Assembly: GCF_003595175.1 (NCBI RefSeq)
Contig: NZ_CP032419.1
Location: 4,464,001-4,528,000, forward strand
From: Pseudomonas cavernae
Lineage (GTDB): Bacteria; Pseudomonadota; Gammaproteobacteria; Pseudomonadales; Pseudomonadaceae
Reading direction: 5' to 3'
DNA: 64,000 nt
Shown here in pieces: positions 37,053 to 48,408 of the stretch (positions are counted from its first letter, which is position 1; each line of letters starts with the position of its first letter). The notes under the pieces were generated by a model. The model was not told where the DNA came from. It saw only the letters and a program-made list of their open reading frames with translations, and searched no databases. The position numbers and the translations under genes were made by a program.

Positions 37053-37646
37053 ATGCCCACCAGACTCATCCTCGGCGCGCTGGCGCTCAGCGCCCTAAGC
37101 GGTTGCAGCATCCACCAGCAAGTCGACCCAGCCCAACTCGGCACCGACAGCGCAGCGGAAATCTGCATGATCGGCGCCAGCGGGGTGCGCGAAGGCTTCA
37201 CGCAAACCTACCGCAGCGCCTTGCAGCAGAAGGGCTTTGCCGTCACCGAACTGAGCCCGGGCTCAAGCCCCTCGGCCTGCCCGCTAAGCACGACCTATAC
37301 CGGCACCTGGAAATGGGATCTGGCGCTCTATATGGCCTATGCCGAAATGCGCGTGTATCAGCAGGGGCGGCAAGTCGGCCAAGCGGTCTACGACTCACGC
37401 TCGGGGAGCGGCCGACTGGATAAGTTCATCGACGCCGAGAGCAAACTCAACGAGTTGGCCGATCAACTGTTCCCCCCGGACAGCGTCAACCTTGGCCGTC
37501 CCGCGGCCTCAGCTAGCGCCCCCGCCACGCCGGCGGCGCCGAAGAGCCGCGCCCAGCTGATCGAAGAGCTGAACCGGGAACGCTTGTCCTACGAGGAATA
37601 CCAACGGCGTTACCGGGAAATCACTCAGGCCAGCGAGACTCACTAA
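37053..37646 (+). CDS. Lipoprotein with Pro/Ala-rich linker, function unknown
   Basis: 197 aa; lipobox LSGC (Cys18). The globular part contains EICMIGASGVREGF, GTWKWDLALYMAYAEMRVY and KFIDAESKLNELADQLFP, which resembles a small lipoprotein family (Sbal_3080-like, from memory, unverified). A Pro/Ala linker (about 150-167) is followed by a charged, SHOCT-like helix (AQLIEELNRERLSYEEYQRRY). AGGAAT precedes the ATG. It is the last gene before the terminator. Confidence 0.72.
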   Translation: MPTRLILGALALSALSGCSIHQQVDPAQLGTDSAAEICMIGASGVREGFTQTYRSALQQKGFAVTELSPGSSPSACPLSTTYTGTWKWDLALYMAYAEMRVYQQGRQVGQAVYDSRSGSGRLDKFIDAESKLNELADQLFPPDSVNLGRPAASASAPATPAAPKSRAQLIEELNRERLSYEEYQRRYREITQASETH

Positions 37647-37660
37647 CGCTGGCGCGCCAT

Positions 37661-37692
37661 AGCAAAAGGGCCGCTAATGCGGCCCTTTTGCT
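37661..37692. terminator. Bidirectional terminator, aryl-polyene region / hemE
   Basis: AGCAAAAGGGCCGC-TAAT-GCGGCCCTTTTGCT forms a near-perfect stem with A- and T-tracts on each side. It separates the plus-strand block from the minus-strand hemE, whose stop is 5 bp beyond. Confidence 0.88.
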
Positions 37693-37696
37693 TCGT

Positions 37697-38764
37697 TCAG
37701 CGATGGTACTGCGCCGACAATTCGTGCACCGCCTCGAGGAAGGCGCCGGCGTGCGCCGGGTCGACTTCCGGGGTGATGCCGTGGCCGAGGTTGAACACGT
37801 GGCCGCTGCCCTGGCCGTAACTGGCGAGGATGCGCGCCACCTCGGCGCGGATCGCCGCCGGCTGGGCGTACAGCACGGTGGGGTCCATGTTGCCTTGCAA
37901 CGCCACTTGGTCGCCGACCCGGCGACGGGCGTCGCCGATCTCGCAGCCCCAGTCCAGGCCGAGGGCGTCGGCGCCGCTGGCGGCAATGGACTCCAGCCAC
38001 AGGCCGCCGTTCTTGGTGAACAGGATCACCGGCACCTTACGGCCGTCGTGCTCGCGGATCAGCCCGGCGACGATCTGCTTCATGTAGGCCAGGCTGAACT
38101 CCTGGTAGGCCGCCGCCGACAGGTTGCCGCCCCAGGTGTCGAAGATCTGCACCGCTTGCGCGCCGGCGCGGATCTGGCCATTGAGGTAGCTGGTCACCGA
38201 CTGCGCCAGCTTGTCGAGCAGCGCATGCATGGACTGCGGGTTGTCGTAGAGCATGGCCTTGGACTTGCGGAAGTCCTTGCTCGAACCGCCTTCGACCATA
38301 TAGGTGGCCAGGGTCCAGGGGCTGCCGGAGAAACCGATCAGCGGCACGCGGCCATTCAGTTCGCGGCGAATGGTGCGCACCGCGTCCATCACGTAACCGA
38401 GATCCTGTTCCGGATCGGGAATCGGCAGGGCGGCGATATCGGCGGCGCTGCTGATCACCTTCTTGAAGCGCGGCCCCTCGCCGGTCTCGAAGTACAGGCC
38501 CTGGCCCATGGCGTGGGGAATGGTCAGGATGTCGGAGAACAGGATCGCCGCATCCAGCTGCGGGTAGCGGTCCAGCGGCTGCAGAGTGACCTCGCAGGCG
38601 AACTGCGGGTTCATCATCAGCCGCATGAAGTCACCGGCCTTGGCCCGGCTAGCGCGATACTCCGGCAGGTAGCGACCGGCCTGACGCATCATCCATACAG
38701 GGGTGACGTCGACGGGTTGCTTGAGCAGGGCGCGGAGGAAGCGGTCGTTCTTCAAGGCAGTCAT
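37697..38764 (-). CDS. hemE: Uroporphyrinogen decarboxylase
   Basis: Converts uroporphyrinogen III to coproporphyrinogen III in haem synthesis; cytosolic. At 355 aa it has the diagnostic [14 protein letters not shown]-terminus, [19 protein letters not shown] and NLGHGI motifs. The ATG at 38764 gives the family N-terminus [13 protein letters not shown] with GGGAA upstream. The open frame to 38851 runs through a REP and is discounted. Confidence 0.96.
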   Translation of the reverse strand: MTALKNDRFLRALLKQPVDVTPVWMMRQAGRYLPEYRASRAKAGDFMRLMMNPQFACEVTLQPLDRYPQLDAAILFSDILTIPHAMGQGLYFETGEGPRFKKVISSAADIAALPIPDPEQDLGYVMDAVRTIRRELNGRVPLIGFSGSPWTLATYMVEGGSSKDFRKSKAMLYDNPQSMHALLDKLAQSVTSYLNGQIRAGAQAVQIFDTWGGNLSAAAYQEFSLAYMKQIVAGLIREHDGRKVPVILFTKNGGLWLESIAASGADALGLDWGCEIGDARRRVGDQVALQGNMDPTVLYAQPAAIRAEVARILASYGQGSGHVFNLGHGITPEVDPAHAGAFLEAVHELSAQYHR

Positions 38765-38809
38765 GGGCAGTGTTCCCAAAATCGGCAGCAAAAAAGTGCG
38801 GGCATTTTC

Positions 38810-38851
38810 GTAGGGTGGATTAGCCGCAGCGCGGCGTAATCCACCGCCCAC
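38810..38851. repeat. REP-type palindrome upstream of hemE
   Basis: GTAGGGTGGATTAGCC-GC...GGCGTAATCCACC arms form a hairpin. It shares the GTAGGGTGGA core with the repeat at 2825. It lies in the 185-bp gltD-hemE gap. Confidence 0.7.
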
Positions 38852-38888
38852 TCACAAAAAGGTGGGCAATTGTCGCAAAGCCCAATGC

Positions 38889-38917
38889 AAAAGGCACGGC
38901 GAGTGCCGTGCCTTTTG
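38889..38917 (-). terminator. Terminator of gltBD
   Basis: AAAAGGCACGGC-GAGT-GCCGTGCCTTTT is a near-perfect 12-bp stem with a T-tract when read on the minus strand, 33 bp past the gltD stop. Confidence 0.82.
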
Positions 38918-38949
38918 TCCGTCGCGACGATATGCCGCGCGCCGAGCGG

Positions 38950-40377
<1,428 letters not shown>

Positions 40378-40400
40378 TCATCAAACTACTTCAGGCGCGA

Positions 40401-43400
40401 TTATTGTGGGTTGGCACGGGTACTGGAGAGCAGCGAGGCCAGGTTGGCGGCCTTCGGCTTGACCAACCAGAACTTGCGCAGGTAGTCGTCCAGGTTGTCC
40501 AGGAGGTTGCGTCCCCACTCACTGCCGGTTTCTTGCACATATTCGGCCAACACACCTTGCAGGTGGCTACGGTAAGCCTCCATGGCTTCGCTGTTGATCC
40601 GCTGGATCTCCACCAGCTCGTGGTTGACCCGGTCGTAGAAGCTGTTGTCCAGGTCGAGCACATAGGCGAAGCCGCCGGTCATGCCCGAGCCGAAGTTGTA
40701 GCCGGTCTTGCCCAGCACGCAGACGAAACCGCCGGTCATGTATTCACAGCAGTGGTCGCCAGTGCCTTCCACCACAGTATGCGCCCCGGAGTTGCGCACG
40801 GCGAAGCGCTCGCCGGCGGTACCGGCGGCGAACAGCTTGCCGCCGGTGGCGCCGTACAGGCAGGTGTTGCCGATGATGGCCGAGTCCTGGGTCTTGAACG
40901 GGCTGCCCTTGGGCGGGGTGATCACCAGCTTGCCGCCGGTCATGCCCTTGCCGACGTAGTCGTTGGCGTCACCTTCCAGGTACAGGTTCAGGCCGCCGGC
41001 GTTCCACACGCCGAAGCTCTGCCCGGCCGTGCCGGTGAAGCGGAAGGTCAGCGGCGCCTTGGCCATGCCCTGGTTGCCGTGGGCACGGGCGATCTCGCCG
41101 GAAATCCGCGCGCCGATGGAACGGTCACAGTTGCAGATGTCCAGGGCGAACTCGCCGCCGCTCTTGGCGACGATGGCACCCTTGGCCAGTTCGACCATCT
41201 TCTCGGCCAGCAGGCCCTGGTCGAACGGCGGGTTGCGGTCGACCTCGCAGAACTGCGGCTTGTCGGCCGGGATGTGGTCACTGCCGAGCAGCGGAGTCAG
41301 ATCCAGATGGTTCTGTTTTTCCGTCTCGCCGGGGAGCATTTCCAGCAGATCGGTACGCCCGATCAGCTCGCCGAGGCTGCGCACGCCCAGTTTGGCCAGC
41401 CACTCACGGGTATCTTCGGCCACGTAGGTGAAGTAGTTCACCACCATGTCGACGGTGCCGATGAAATGGTCCTTACGCAATTTATCGTTCTGGGTGGCGA
41501 CGCCGGTGGCGCAGTTGTTCAGGTGGCAGATGCGCAGGTACTTGCAGCCCAGGGCAACCATCGGGCCGGTACCGAAACCGAAGCTCTCGGCGCCGAGTAT
41601 GGCCGCCTTGATCACGTCGAGACCGGTCTTCAGCCCGCCGTCGGTCTGCACCCGCACCTTGCCGCGCAGGTCGTTGCCACGCAGGGTCTGGTGAGTTTCG
41701 GCGAGGCCGAGTTCCCACGGGCTGCCGGCGTACTTGATCGAGCTCAGCGGCGAAGCGCCGGTGCCGCCGTCGTAACCGGAGATGGTGATCAGGTCGGCAT
41801 AGGCCTTGGCCACACCAGCGGCAATAGTGCCGACGCCGGCTTCCGCGACCAGCTTGACCGAAACCAGCGCCTGCGGGTTGACCTGCTTAAGGTCGAAAAT
41901 CAGCTGCGACAGGTCTTCGATCGAGTAAATGTCGTGGTGCGGTGGCGGCGAGATCAGGGTCACGCCAGGTACCGCATAGCGCAGACGAGCGATTAGCCCG
42001 TTGACCTTGCCGCCCGGCAGCTGGCCACCTTCGCCGGGTTTGGCGCCCTGGGCCACCTTGATCTGCAGCACTTCGGCGTTGACCAGATATTCCGGAGTCA
42101 CCCCAAAACGACCGGTGGCCACCTGCTTGATCTTCGAGCTGCGGACGGTGCCGTAACGCGCCGGGTCTTCGCCGCCCTCACCGGAGTTGGAACGACCACC
42201 GATGCGGTTCATCGCCTCGGCGATGGCTTCGTGGGCTTCCGGCGACAACGCGCCAAGGGAAATACCCGCGGCGTCGAAACGCTTGAAGATCGACTGCAGC
42301 GGCTCGACTTCGTCAAGGCTGAGCGATTGGTCAGCCAGTTTGACCTGCAGCAGGTCGCGCAGCATCGATACCGGACGGGTATCGACCAGCGCGGCGTATT
42401 CCTTGTACTTCTCGTAGCTGCCCTGCTGCACGGCGGCCTGCAGGGTGTTGACCACGTCCGGGTTGTAGGCGTGGTACTCGCCACCGTAGACGAACTTGAG
42501 CAGGCCGCCCTGCTGGATCGGCTTGCGATTGTTCCAGGCTTCGGCGGCCAGCAGTTTTTGCTCGCTCTCGAGGTCGACGAAACGCGCGCCCTTGAGGCGG
42601 CTGGCGACGCCACGGAAGCTCAGGCCGACCACTTCCTCGGACAGGCCGACAGCTTCGAACAGCTGGGCGCCGCGGTAGGAGGCGACGGTGGAGATGCCCA
42701 TCTTCGAGAGGATCTTCAGCAGGCCCTTGGAGATACCCTTGCGGTAATACTTGAACACCTCGTCCAGATCGCCGAGCACTTCACCGGTGCGGATCAGGTC
42801 GGCCAGCACCTCGTAGGCGAGGAACGGGTACACCGCCGAGGCGCCGAAACCGAGCAGCACGGCATAGTGGTGCGGGTCGCGGGCGGTGGCGGTCTCGACC
42901 AGGATGTTGCAGTCACAGCGCAGGCCTTTTTCGGTCAGGCGGTGGTGCACCGCGCCGACGACCAGCGAAGCGTGGGCCGGCAGCTTGCCGGGGGCGATGT
43001 GCCGGTCGGTCAGCACCAGTTGGCTCTTGCCGGCGCGCACCGCTTCTTCGGCTTGATCGGCCATGTTGCGCACGGCGGCTTGCAGGCCGAGGCTCTCGTC
43101 ATAGTTGAGGTCTATGACATGACGCTCGAAGCCCGGACGATCCAGAGTCATCAGCGCCCGCCATTTGGCCGGCGAGATCACTGGCGAGCTAAGGATGACG
43201 CGGGTGGCGTGATCGGACGACTCGGTGAAAATGTTGCGCTCGGCCCCCAGGCAGATCTCCAGGGACATGACGATCGCTTCCCGCAGCGGGTCGATCGGCG
43301 GGTTGGTGACCTGAGCGAACTGCTGGCGGAAGTAGTCATAGGGGGAGCGGATGCGCTTGGACAGCACGGCCATCGGCGTGTCGTCGCCCATCGAGCCGAC

Positions 43401-44846
43401 CGCTTCCTGACCCTGCTCGGCCAGCGGGCGCAGCACCTGGTCACGCTCCTCGAAGGTGACCTGGAACATCTTCATGTACTGTTTGAGCTGGTCGGCATCG
43501 TAGCTGGCCACACCCTGATCGTCGGCCAGGGTCGCCTGAATGCGCACCGCGTTCTGCCGCAGCCACTGCTTGTACGGGTGGCGCGACTTGAGGCGATTGT
43601 CGATGTCGTCGGTGTTGAGCACCTGACCGGTTTCGGTATCCACCGCGAGAATCTGCCCAGGGCCGACCCGCCCCTTGGCGAGCACGTCTTCCGGCTGGTA
43701 GTCCCACACGCCGATTTCCGATGCCAGGGTGATGTAGCCGTTCTTGGTGGTCACCCAGCGCGCCGGACGCAGGCCGTTGCGATCGAGCAGGCAAACAGCG
43801 TAGCGGCCGTCGGTCAACACCACGCCGGCCGGGCCGTCCCACGGCTCCATGTGCATGGAGTTGTACTCGTAGAAGGCGCGCAGGTCGGCGTCCATGGTTT
43901 CGACATTCTGCCAGGCCGGCGGGATGATCATGCGCACGCCGCGGAACAGGTCGATGCCGCCGGTGACCATCAGCTCGAGCATGTTGTCCATGCTCGACGA
44001 GTCGGAGCCGACACGGTTGACCAGCGGACCCAGCTCGTCCAGATCGGGGATCAGCTCATTGGCGAACTTGGTGCGACGGGCCTGCGCCCAGTTGCGGTTG
44101 CCGGTGATGGTGTTGATCTCGCCGTTGTGGGCGAGGAAGCGGAATGGCTGCGCCAGCGGCCATTTCGGCAGGGTGTTGGTGGAGAAGCGCTGGTGGAACA
44201 CGCAAATGGCGGTCTGCAGGCGCTCGTCACCCAGGTCTGGGTAGAACTGCTGCAGGTCGGCCGGCATCATCAGGCCTTTATAGATGATGGTCTTGGGCGA
44301 GAAGCTGCAGATGTAATGATCGGTATCGGCCGCATTGGCCACCGAGGAGCGGCGCCTCGCGCTGAATAGCTTGATCGCGAAGTCCTGATCGCTGAGGCCT
44401 TCGCCACCGACGAATACCTGCTCGATCTGCGGCAAGCGCTCCAGGGCCAAGCGCCCGAGCACGCTGGTGTCCACCGGCACCTTGCGCCAGCCGACCAGTT
44501 GCAGACCGGCAGCGAGGATTTCGCGATTCATATTCTCGCGAGCGACCTCGGCTTTGCCGGCATCCTGATTGAAGAACACCATGCCCACGGCGTATTGCTG
44601 CGGCAACTCGGCGCCAAAGTGATCCTTGGCCATGGCGCGGAGGAACAGATCCGGCTTCTGAATCAGCAGACCGCAGCCATCGCCTGTCTTACCGTCGGCG
44701 TTGATCCCGCCGCGGTGGGTCATACAGGTCAGAGCTTCAATCGCTGTTTGCAACAGGTGATGGCTCGCTTCGCCCTGCATATGGGCGATCAGGCCGAAGC
44801 CGCAGTTATCCTTGAACTCATCAGGATGGTACAGACCTGCTTTCAT
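40401..44846 (-). CDS. gltB: Glutamate synthase large subunit GltB
   Basis: Makes two glutamates from glutamine and 2-oxoglutarate. A predicted 1481 aa: N-terminal glutaminase whose nucleophile is Cys15 ([11 protein letters not shown], exposed after propeptide removal), a central domain, an FMN synthase domain with 3Fe-4S ligands in [13 protein letters not shown], and a C-terminal beta-helix ([22 protein letters not shown]). The ATG at 44846 gives the family start [16 protein letters not shown]; the frame is open to 44900 but this adds unconserved residues. Confidence 0.96.
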   Translation of the reverse strand: MKAGLYHPDEFKDNCGFGLIAHMQGEASHHLLQTAIEALTCMTHRGGINADGKTGDGCGLLIQKPDLFLRAMAKDHFGAELPQQYAVGMVFFNQDAGKAEVARENMNREILAAGLQLVGWRKVPVDTSVLGRLALERLPQIEQVFVGGEGLSDQDFAIKLFSARRRSSVANAADTDHYICSFSPKTIIYKGLMMPADLQQFYPDLGDERLQTAICVFHQRFSTNTLPKWPLAQPFRFLAHNGEINTITGNRNWAQARRTKFANELIPDLDELGPLVNRVGSDSSSMDNMLELMVTGGIDLFRGVRMIIPPAWQNVETMDADLRAFYEYNSMHMEPWDGPAGVVLTDGRYAVCLLDRNGLRPARWVTTKNGYITLASEIGVWDYQPEDVLAKGRVGPGQILAVDTETGQVLNTDDIDNRLKSRHPYKQWLRQNAVRIQATLADDQGVASYDADQLKQYMKMFQVTFEERDQVLRPLAEQGQEAVGSMGDDTPMAVLSKRIRSPYDYFRQQFAQVTNPPIDPLREAIVMSLEICLGAERNIFTESSDHATRVILSSPVISPAKWRALMTLDRPGFERHVIDLNYDESLGLQAAVRNMADQAEEAVRAGKSQLVLTDRHIAPGKLPAHASLVVGAVHHRLTEKGLRCDCNILVETATARDPHHYAVLLGFGASAVYPFLAYEVLADLIRTGEVLGDLDEVFKYYRKGISKGLLKILSKMGISTVASYRGAQLFEAVGLSEEVVGLSFRGVASRLKGARFVDLESEQKLLAAEAWNNRKPIQQGGLLKFVYGGEYHAYNPDVVNTLQAAVQQGSYEKYKEYAALVDTRPVSMLRDLLQVKLADQSLSLDEVEPLQSIFKRFDAAGISLGALSPEAHEAIAEAMNRIGGRSNSGEGGEDPARYGTVRSSKIKQVATGRFGVTPEYLVNAEVLQIKVAQGAKPGEGGQLPGGKVNGLIARLRYAVPGVTLISPPPHHDIYSIEDLSQLIFDLKQVNPQALVSVKLVAEAGVGTIAAGVAKAYADLITISGYDGGTGASPLSSIKYAGSPWELGLAETHQTLRGNDLRGKVRVQTDGGLKTGLDVIKAAILGAESFGFGTGPMVALGCKYLRICHLNNCATGVATQNDKLRKDHFIGTVDMVVNYFTYVAEDTREWLAKLGVRSLGELIGRTDLLEMLPGETEKQNHLDLTPLLGSDHIPADKPQFCEVDRNPPFDQGLLAEKMVELAKGAIVAKSGGEFALDICNCDRSIGARISGEIARAHGNQGMAKAPLTFRFTGTAGQSFGVWNAGGLNLYLEGDANDYVGKGMTGGKLVITPPKGSPFKTQDSAIIGNTCLYGATGGKLFAAGTAGERFAVRNSGAHTVVEGTGDHCCEYMTGGFVCVLGKTGYNFGSGMTGGFAYVLDLDNSFYDRVNHELVEIQRINSEAMEAYRSHLQGVLAEYVQETGSEWGRNLLDNLDDYLRKFWLVKPKAANLASLLSSTRANPQ

Positions 44847-44952
44847 AGGGACTCTCACCAGATGCCTCTCATCAAGGCAATTACTTTCTAATTCAATCAC
44901 TTACCAAGCGCGCAGGACTAAGCGCCAGCTTTGCGCAGGCAAAAGGGGGGTC

Positions 44953-44981
44953 ATTGTACACAGCTGCCTGGGGGGTCACAA
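44953..44981 (-). promoter_or_regulatory. Candidate gltBD promoter
   Basis: On the minus strand TTGTGA (44981-44976), a 17-bp spacer and TACAAT (44958-44953) lie about 105 bp before the gltB start. A GGGGG / CCCCC hairpin (44971-44987) places the -35 in its loop. The rest of the 244-bp gap holds another short inverted repeat, AAGCGAC / GTCGCTT, at 44999-45019. Confidence 0.5.
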
Positions 44982-45034
44982 ACCCCCGAGTGGCGATCAA
45001 GCGACACCTTATGTCGCTTAGATGAAAGGACAAT

Positions 45035-45064
45035 ACCATGCGGTCATGCTATCGACCGCATGGT
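45035..45064 (-). terminator. Hairpin after the SPOR/AAA gene, probable terminator
   Basis: A perfect 11-bp stem ACCATGCGGTC / GACCGCATGGT with an 8-nt loop, 27 bp past the stop at 45091. The following T-tract on the minus strand (ATTGTCCTTTC) is weak, so termination may be partial. Confidence 0.5.
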
Positions 45065-45090
45065 CATCCTTGCCTAGCGCCCTAACAGCG

Positions 45091-46719
45091 TCAGCGTGCC
45101 CGCACATCCTGCTGGATGCTGGCGAAGCTCCGGGGCCAGGGCTTTCCGGCCTGCACCTTGGCCGGCAGACTCTTGATCGCCGCTTGTGCCGCATCGCGCG
45201 TGGCGAAACTGCCGTAGGTCACCACATACAGCGGCTGGCCTTGGTGCGCTTTCTTGAAATAGCGGTAATCGCCGCCTTGCTGGCGCACGAAGGCCTGAGC
45301 ACTGCTCTCCGAGCGCGTTCCCAGTATCTGCAGCGCGTAGCGGCTGGCCGCCTGCCGACCGTACCAATCCGCCCCCGCGGGAACGGTGGCCGCTACCGCT
45401 TTCTCCGCAGGCTTTGCGGGCTTGGCGACAGGCTTGGTCACCGCGGCTGATGCAGGAGCTGGCGCCGGGCTCGGCTTGGACGCAGCAGGCACAACAGAAG
45501 CAGCCGCAACCACAGGATTTACCTTGGCCGCTGGAGCCCCCGATGCAGCCACTGGTGCTGCGGGAACAGGAGCGGCCGCCACAACAGGCGCTACCGGGTT
45601 GACCACAGGCGGCACCTGCGGCTCCACAGGCTCAGCCAAACCAGTCTCCTCGCCATCTGCCTGCCCCGCCACCTGAGCCAGCGGCTCACGAATGACCGGC
45701 TGTGCCTCACCCACAAGCGGCAGCGGCAATGGCTGTGCCGCACCGGCGAATTCGATGGCCGGACCACCCTGCGGCGCGGCCGTGACTTCCTGCGCCGCAA
45801 CCGGCGCAGCGGGAGCGGCCGCCTCCAGCGGCAGCTGGGCCGCAACAGGCGCGACGGGCTCGACTGGCGAACCACCCTTCATCAGCCAGGCCACCGCCAC
45901 CGCTACCGCCACCACCGTCAGCGCTAATAGATGTTTTTTGGGTAGCTTGAGGGCAAACCCAGCAGCCTGGGCCGAACCCCGCCGCACCAACATGGTATCG
46001 ATCAGGGTCTCCCGCGCCACTTGATTGATCAGCCCCGGCCAGCCATCGGATTGCTGATGGATATCGGCCATCTGCTCATCAGACAGTAACTCGAGTCCCT
46101 GACCCGCACCCTCCAGGCGTTGAGCCAAATATTCCCGGGTCTCATCCTCACCGTAGGGCTGCAACTCGACGGCATGAAAACGCTCCTCGCCATCGGCCAG
46201 CAACTCGAGCCGTGGCAACAGCGACGAGTGCCCAAACAAGAACACATGCGGACGCCCTTCGGCACTGCCCGCTGCCAGCGCCAGCAGGGCATCGAGCGCG
46301 GAATCATCCAGCTGCTCGGCGTCATCGACAAGCAAATATACCTCTTGTCCCATTAACGCCAATTGTGCGACCTGGGCCAGGAGCGCGCGAACATCTGCTT
46401 GCGGCGAGCTCAACCCCTGGGCCACCTGACGCAGCAGCCCGCCGGCATCCATCGCCCCACGAGCCGAAAGCACCACGCTCTGCACCGCCTGCTTGTTGGT
46501 GCTGGCCACTAGCGCTTGGCGCAACAGCGTCTTGCCACTACCCTGCGGCCCAGTCACCGCCAGCAATAACTGGCTGTACCGGGCCAAGTGATGCAGCTGC
46601 CCCAGCACTGGCTTGCGCTGCGCCGGGAAAAACTTGAATCCCGGCACCCGGGCCGCGAAGGGATCGTGACTGAACTGATAGTGACTGAGGAAAGCCTCGT
46701 CGGCGTGCAAACTGGTCAT
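45091..46719 (-). CDS. damX: AAA-ATPase / SPOR-domain cell-division protein (DamX-like)
   Basis: 542 aa. An ExeA-like AAA domain with Walker A GPQGSGKT (57-64) and LLVDDAEQLDD. One membrane segment follows (about 273-293, LLALTVVAVAVAVAWLM), then a long Ala/Pro/Val-rich periplasmic linker (about 300-455) and a C-terminal SPOR domain (about 462-540) that binds denuded septal peptidoglycan. Position beside aroB matches damX in other gammaproteobacteria. It lies 17 bp after aroB and is probably cotranscribed. Confidence 0.88.
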   Translation of the reverse strand: MTSLHADEAFLSHYQFSHDPFAARVPGFKFFPAQRKPVLGQLHHLARYSQLLLAVTGPQGSGKTLLRQALVASTNKQAVQSVVLSARGAMDAGGLLRQVAQGLSSPQADVRALLAQVAQLALMGQEVYLLVDDAEQLDDSALDALLALAAGSAEGRPHVFLFGHSSLLPRLELLADGEERFHAVELQPYGEDETREYLAQRLEGAGQGLELLSDEQMADIHQQSDGWPGLINQVARETLIDTMLVRRGSAQAAGFALKLPKKHLLALTVVAVAVAVAWLMKGGSPVEPVAPVAAQLPLEAAAPAAPVAAQEVTAAPQGGPAIEFAGAAQPLPLPLVGEAQPVIREPLAQVAGQADGEETGLAEPVEPQVPPVVNPVAPVVAAAPVPAAPVAASGAPAAKVNPVVAAASVVPAASKPSPAPAPASAAVTKPVAKPAKPAEKAVAATVPAGADWYGRQAASRYALQILGTRSESSAQAFVRQQGGDYRYFKKAHQGQPLYVVTYGSFATRDAAQAAIKSLPAKVQAGKPWPRSFASIQQDVRAR

Positions 46720-46736
46720 GGTGCTCTCAATTAGTC

Positions 46737-47834
46737 TTAAAGCTGGTCCACCAACGCACGGTAATCCGCAGCCAAGGTGGCATCTAGAATCTCGCGAGGA
46801 AAATCGCCGGTCACGACGGCATCGCCCATCTGGCGTAGCAACACCAGACGTAAGCGCCCACCCTGCACTTTCTTGTCCACCGCCATGTACTTGAGAAAAT
46901 GCTCGGCACTCATGTCTTCCGGCGGCACTACTGGCAACCCCGCACGCAGAAACAGACGGATTGCACGATCACGCTCAGCTGCGGCGATCCACCCCAAGCG
47001 CCTAGACATCTCCAGCGCCATGACGGTTCCCGCCGCCACCGCTTCGCCATGCAACCAAGCGCCATAGCCCTGATGGGCCTCAATGGCATGGCCGAAGGTA
47101 TGGCCGAGATTGAGGATGGCCCGCAACCCCGACTCGCGCTCATCCACCCCGACGACACGCGCCTTGGCGGCACAAGAACGCTCGATGGCCGTGCTCAGCG
47201 CCTGCTGATCGAGCGCTCGCAACGCATCCATGTGCGTTTCCAGCCAGGCCAGGAAGGGTTCGTCACAGATCAAGCCATATTTGATGACTTCTGCCAGACC
47301 GGCAGACAGCTCGCGCGGCGGCAGTGTCGCCAGGGTGGCGGTATCGATGACCACCGCCTTCGGCTGGTAGAACGCCCCCACCATGTTCTTGCCCAGAGGG
47401 TGATTGATGCCGGTCTTGCCACCCACCGAAGAGTCCACCTGAGACAGCAAGGTGGTTGGCACTTGGATGAAGTCGACGCCACGCTGATAACAAGCCGCTG
47501 CGAAGCCGGCCATATCGCCGACCACCCCACCGCCCAACGCAATCACTGTCGTGCCACGCTCATGCCGAGCGCGCAGCAATCCATCGAAAATCAGCTGCAA
47601 GGTTTCCCAATTCTTGAACGCCTCGCCGTCTGGCAGAATCACTGTCGCCAGCTCAAACCCTTGTAACGCCGCGGTCAGCTTAGCCAGATAGAGCGGTGCG
47701 ACGGTCTCATTGGTAACGATTGCAACTTGTCGCCCAGCAATGTGCCGCCCAAGCAGCTCCGCCCGAGCGAGCACACCCGCTCCGATGTAAATCGGATAGC
47801 TCCGTTCGCCAAGTTCGACCTGAAGAGTATGCAT
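46737..47834 (-). CDS. aroB: 3-dehydroquinate synthase AroB
   Basis: The second shikimate-pathway enzyme, NAD- and metal-dependent. 365 aa with [41 protein letters not shown] and the metal-binding [13 protein letters not shown] motifs. ATG 47834 follows GTGGGGG. It lies 51 bp downstream of aroK; aroK-aroB-damX is a conserved order after pilQ. Confidence 0.96.
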   Translation of the reverse strand: MHTLQVELGERSYPIYIGAGVLARAELLGRHIAGRQVAIVTNETVAPLYLAKLTAALQGFELATVILPDGEAFKNWETLQLIFDGLLRARHERGTTVIALGGGVVGDMAGFAAACYQRGVDFIQVPTTLLSQVDSSVGGKTGINHPLGKNMVGAFYQPKAVVIDTATLATLPPRELSAGLAEVIKYGLICDEPFLAWLETHMDALRALDQQALSTAIERSCAAKARVVGVDERESGLRAILNLGHTFGHAIEAHQGYGAWLHGEAVAAGTVMALEMSRRLGWIAAAERDRAIRLFLRAGLPVVPPEDMSAEHFLKYMAVDKKVQGGRLRLVLLRQMGDAVVTGDFPREILDATLAADYRALVDQL

Positions 47835-47885
47835 GCGGCCCCCACGGTAAAAAGGGCACTAGGATAGCGCAATTCCGTCTCCGCT

Positions 47886-48404
47886 TTAACGCGGCGGCAA
47901 CGCTTGAAGACGCTCGAGGACTTCCTGCACCACCATACGTGGCGGGCGCTCGTCGGTCTCGATCACGATATCCGCGATCTCCCGGTAGAGCGGATCACGG
48001 ATAGCCATCAAGTCGCGCAGAACTTTTCCTGGATTGGCCGTGCGCAAAAGCGGTCGATTCCGGTCCCGCGCAGTGCGGTCGAGTTGCTGTTCCACAGAGG
48101 TGTGCAGGTAAACGACCCGCCCCCCAGCATGCAGTGCCTGCCGGTTCTCTGGACGTAGCACCGCCCCGCCCCCCGTGGCCAGAACCACGCCGTCCAGCTC
48201 ACAGAGCTCAGCAATGACCGCATGCTCGCGCTCACGAAAACCCTGCTCGCCTTCGACATCAAAGATCCAGGGGATATCAGCCCCCGTGCGCAGTTCAATC
48301 TCCTTGTCGGAATCCTTGAACGGCAACCTCAGCTCTTTCGCCAGCAACCGCCCGATGGTGCTTTTACCTGCCCCCATCGGGCCAATCAGAATCAAATTAC
48401 GCAC
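47886..48404 (-). CDS. aroK: Shikimate kinase AroK
   Basis: Phosphorylates shikimate with ATP. 172 aa with P-loop [11 protein letters not shown], shikimate-binding [16 protein letters not shown] and [12 protein letters not shown]. It starts with GTG at 48404, giving the family N-terminus [15 protein letters not shown]; the ribosome site is weak and the start lies 4 bp after the pilQ stop, suggesting translational coupling. Confidence 0.95.
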   Translation of the reverse strand: MRNLILIGPMGAGKSTIGRLLAKELRLPFKDSDKEIELRTGADIPWIFDVEGEQGFREREHAVIAELCELDGVVLATGGGAVLRPENRQALHAGGRVVYLHTSVEQQLDRTARDRNRPLLRTANPGKVLRDLMAIRDPLYREIADIVIETDERPPRMVVQEVLERLQALPPR

Positions 48405-48408
48405 AAAA

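Noticed and set aside
17819..37646. Classical genomic island signs (integrase, tRNA attachment site, G+C shift)
   Set aside because: None seen at either border; only gene content compared with remembered PAO1 order suggests replacement.
42231..44369. 712-codon plus-strand frame opposite gltB
   Set aside because: gltB is unambiguous on the other strand; the frame has no ribosome site of note or family motif.
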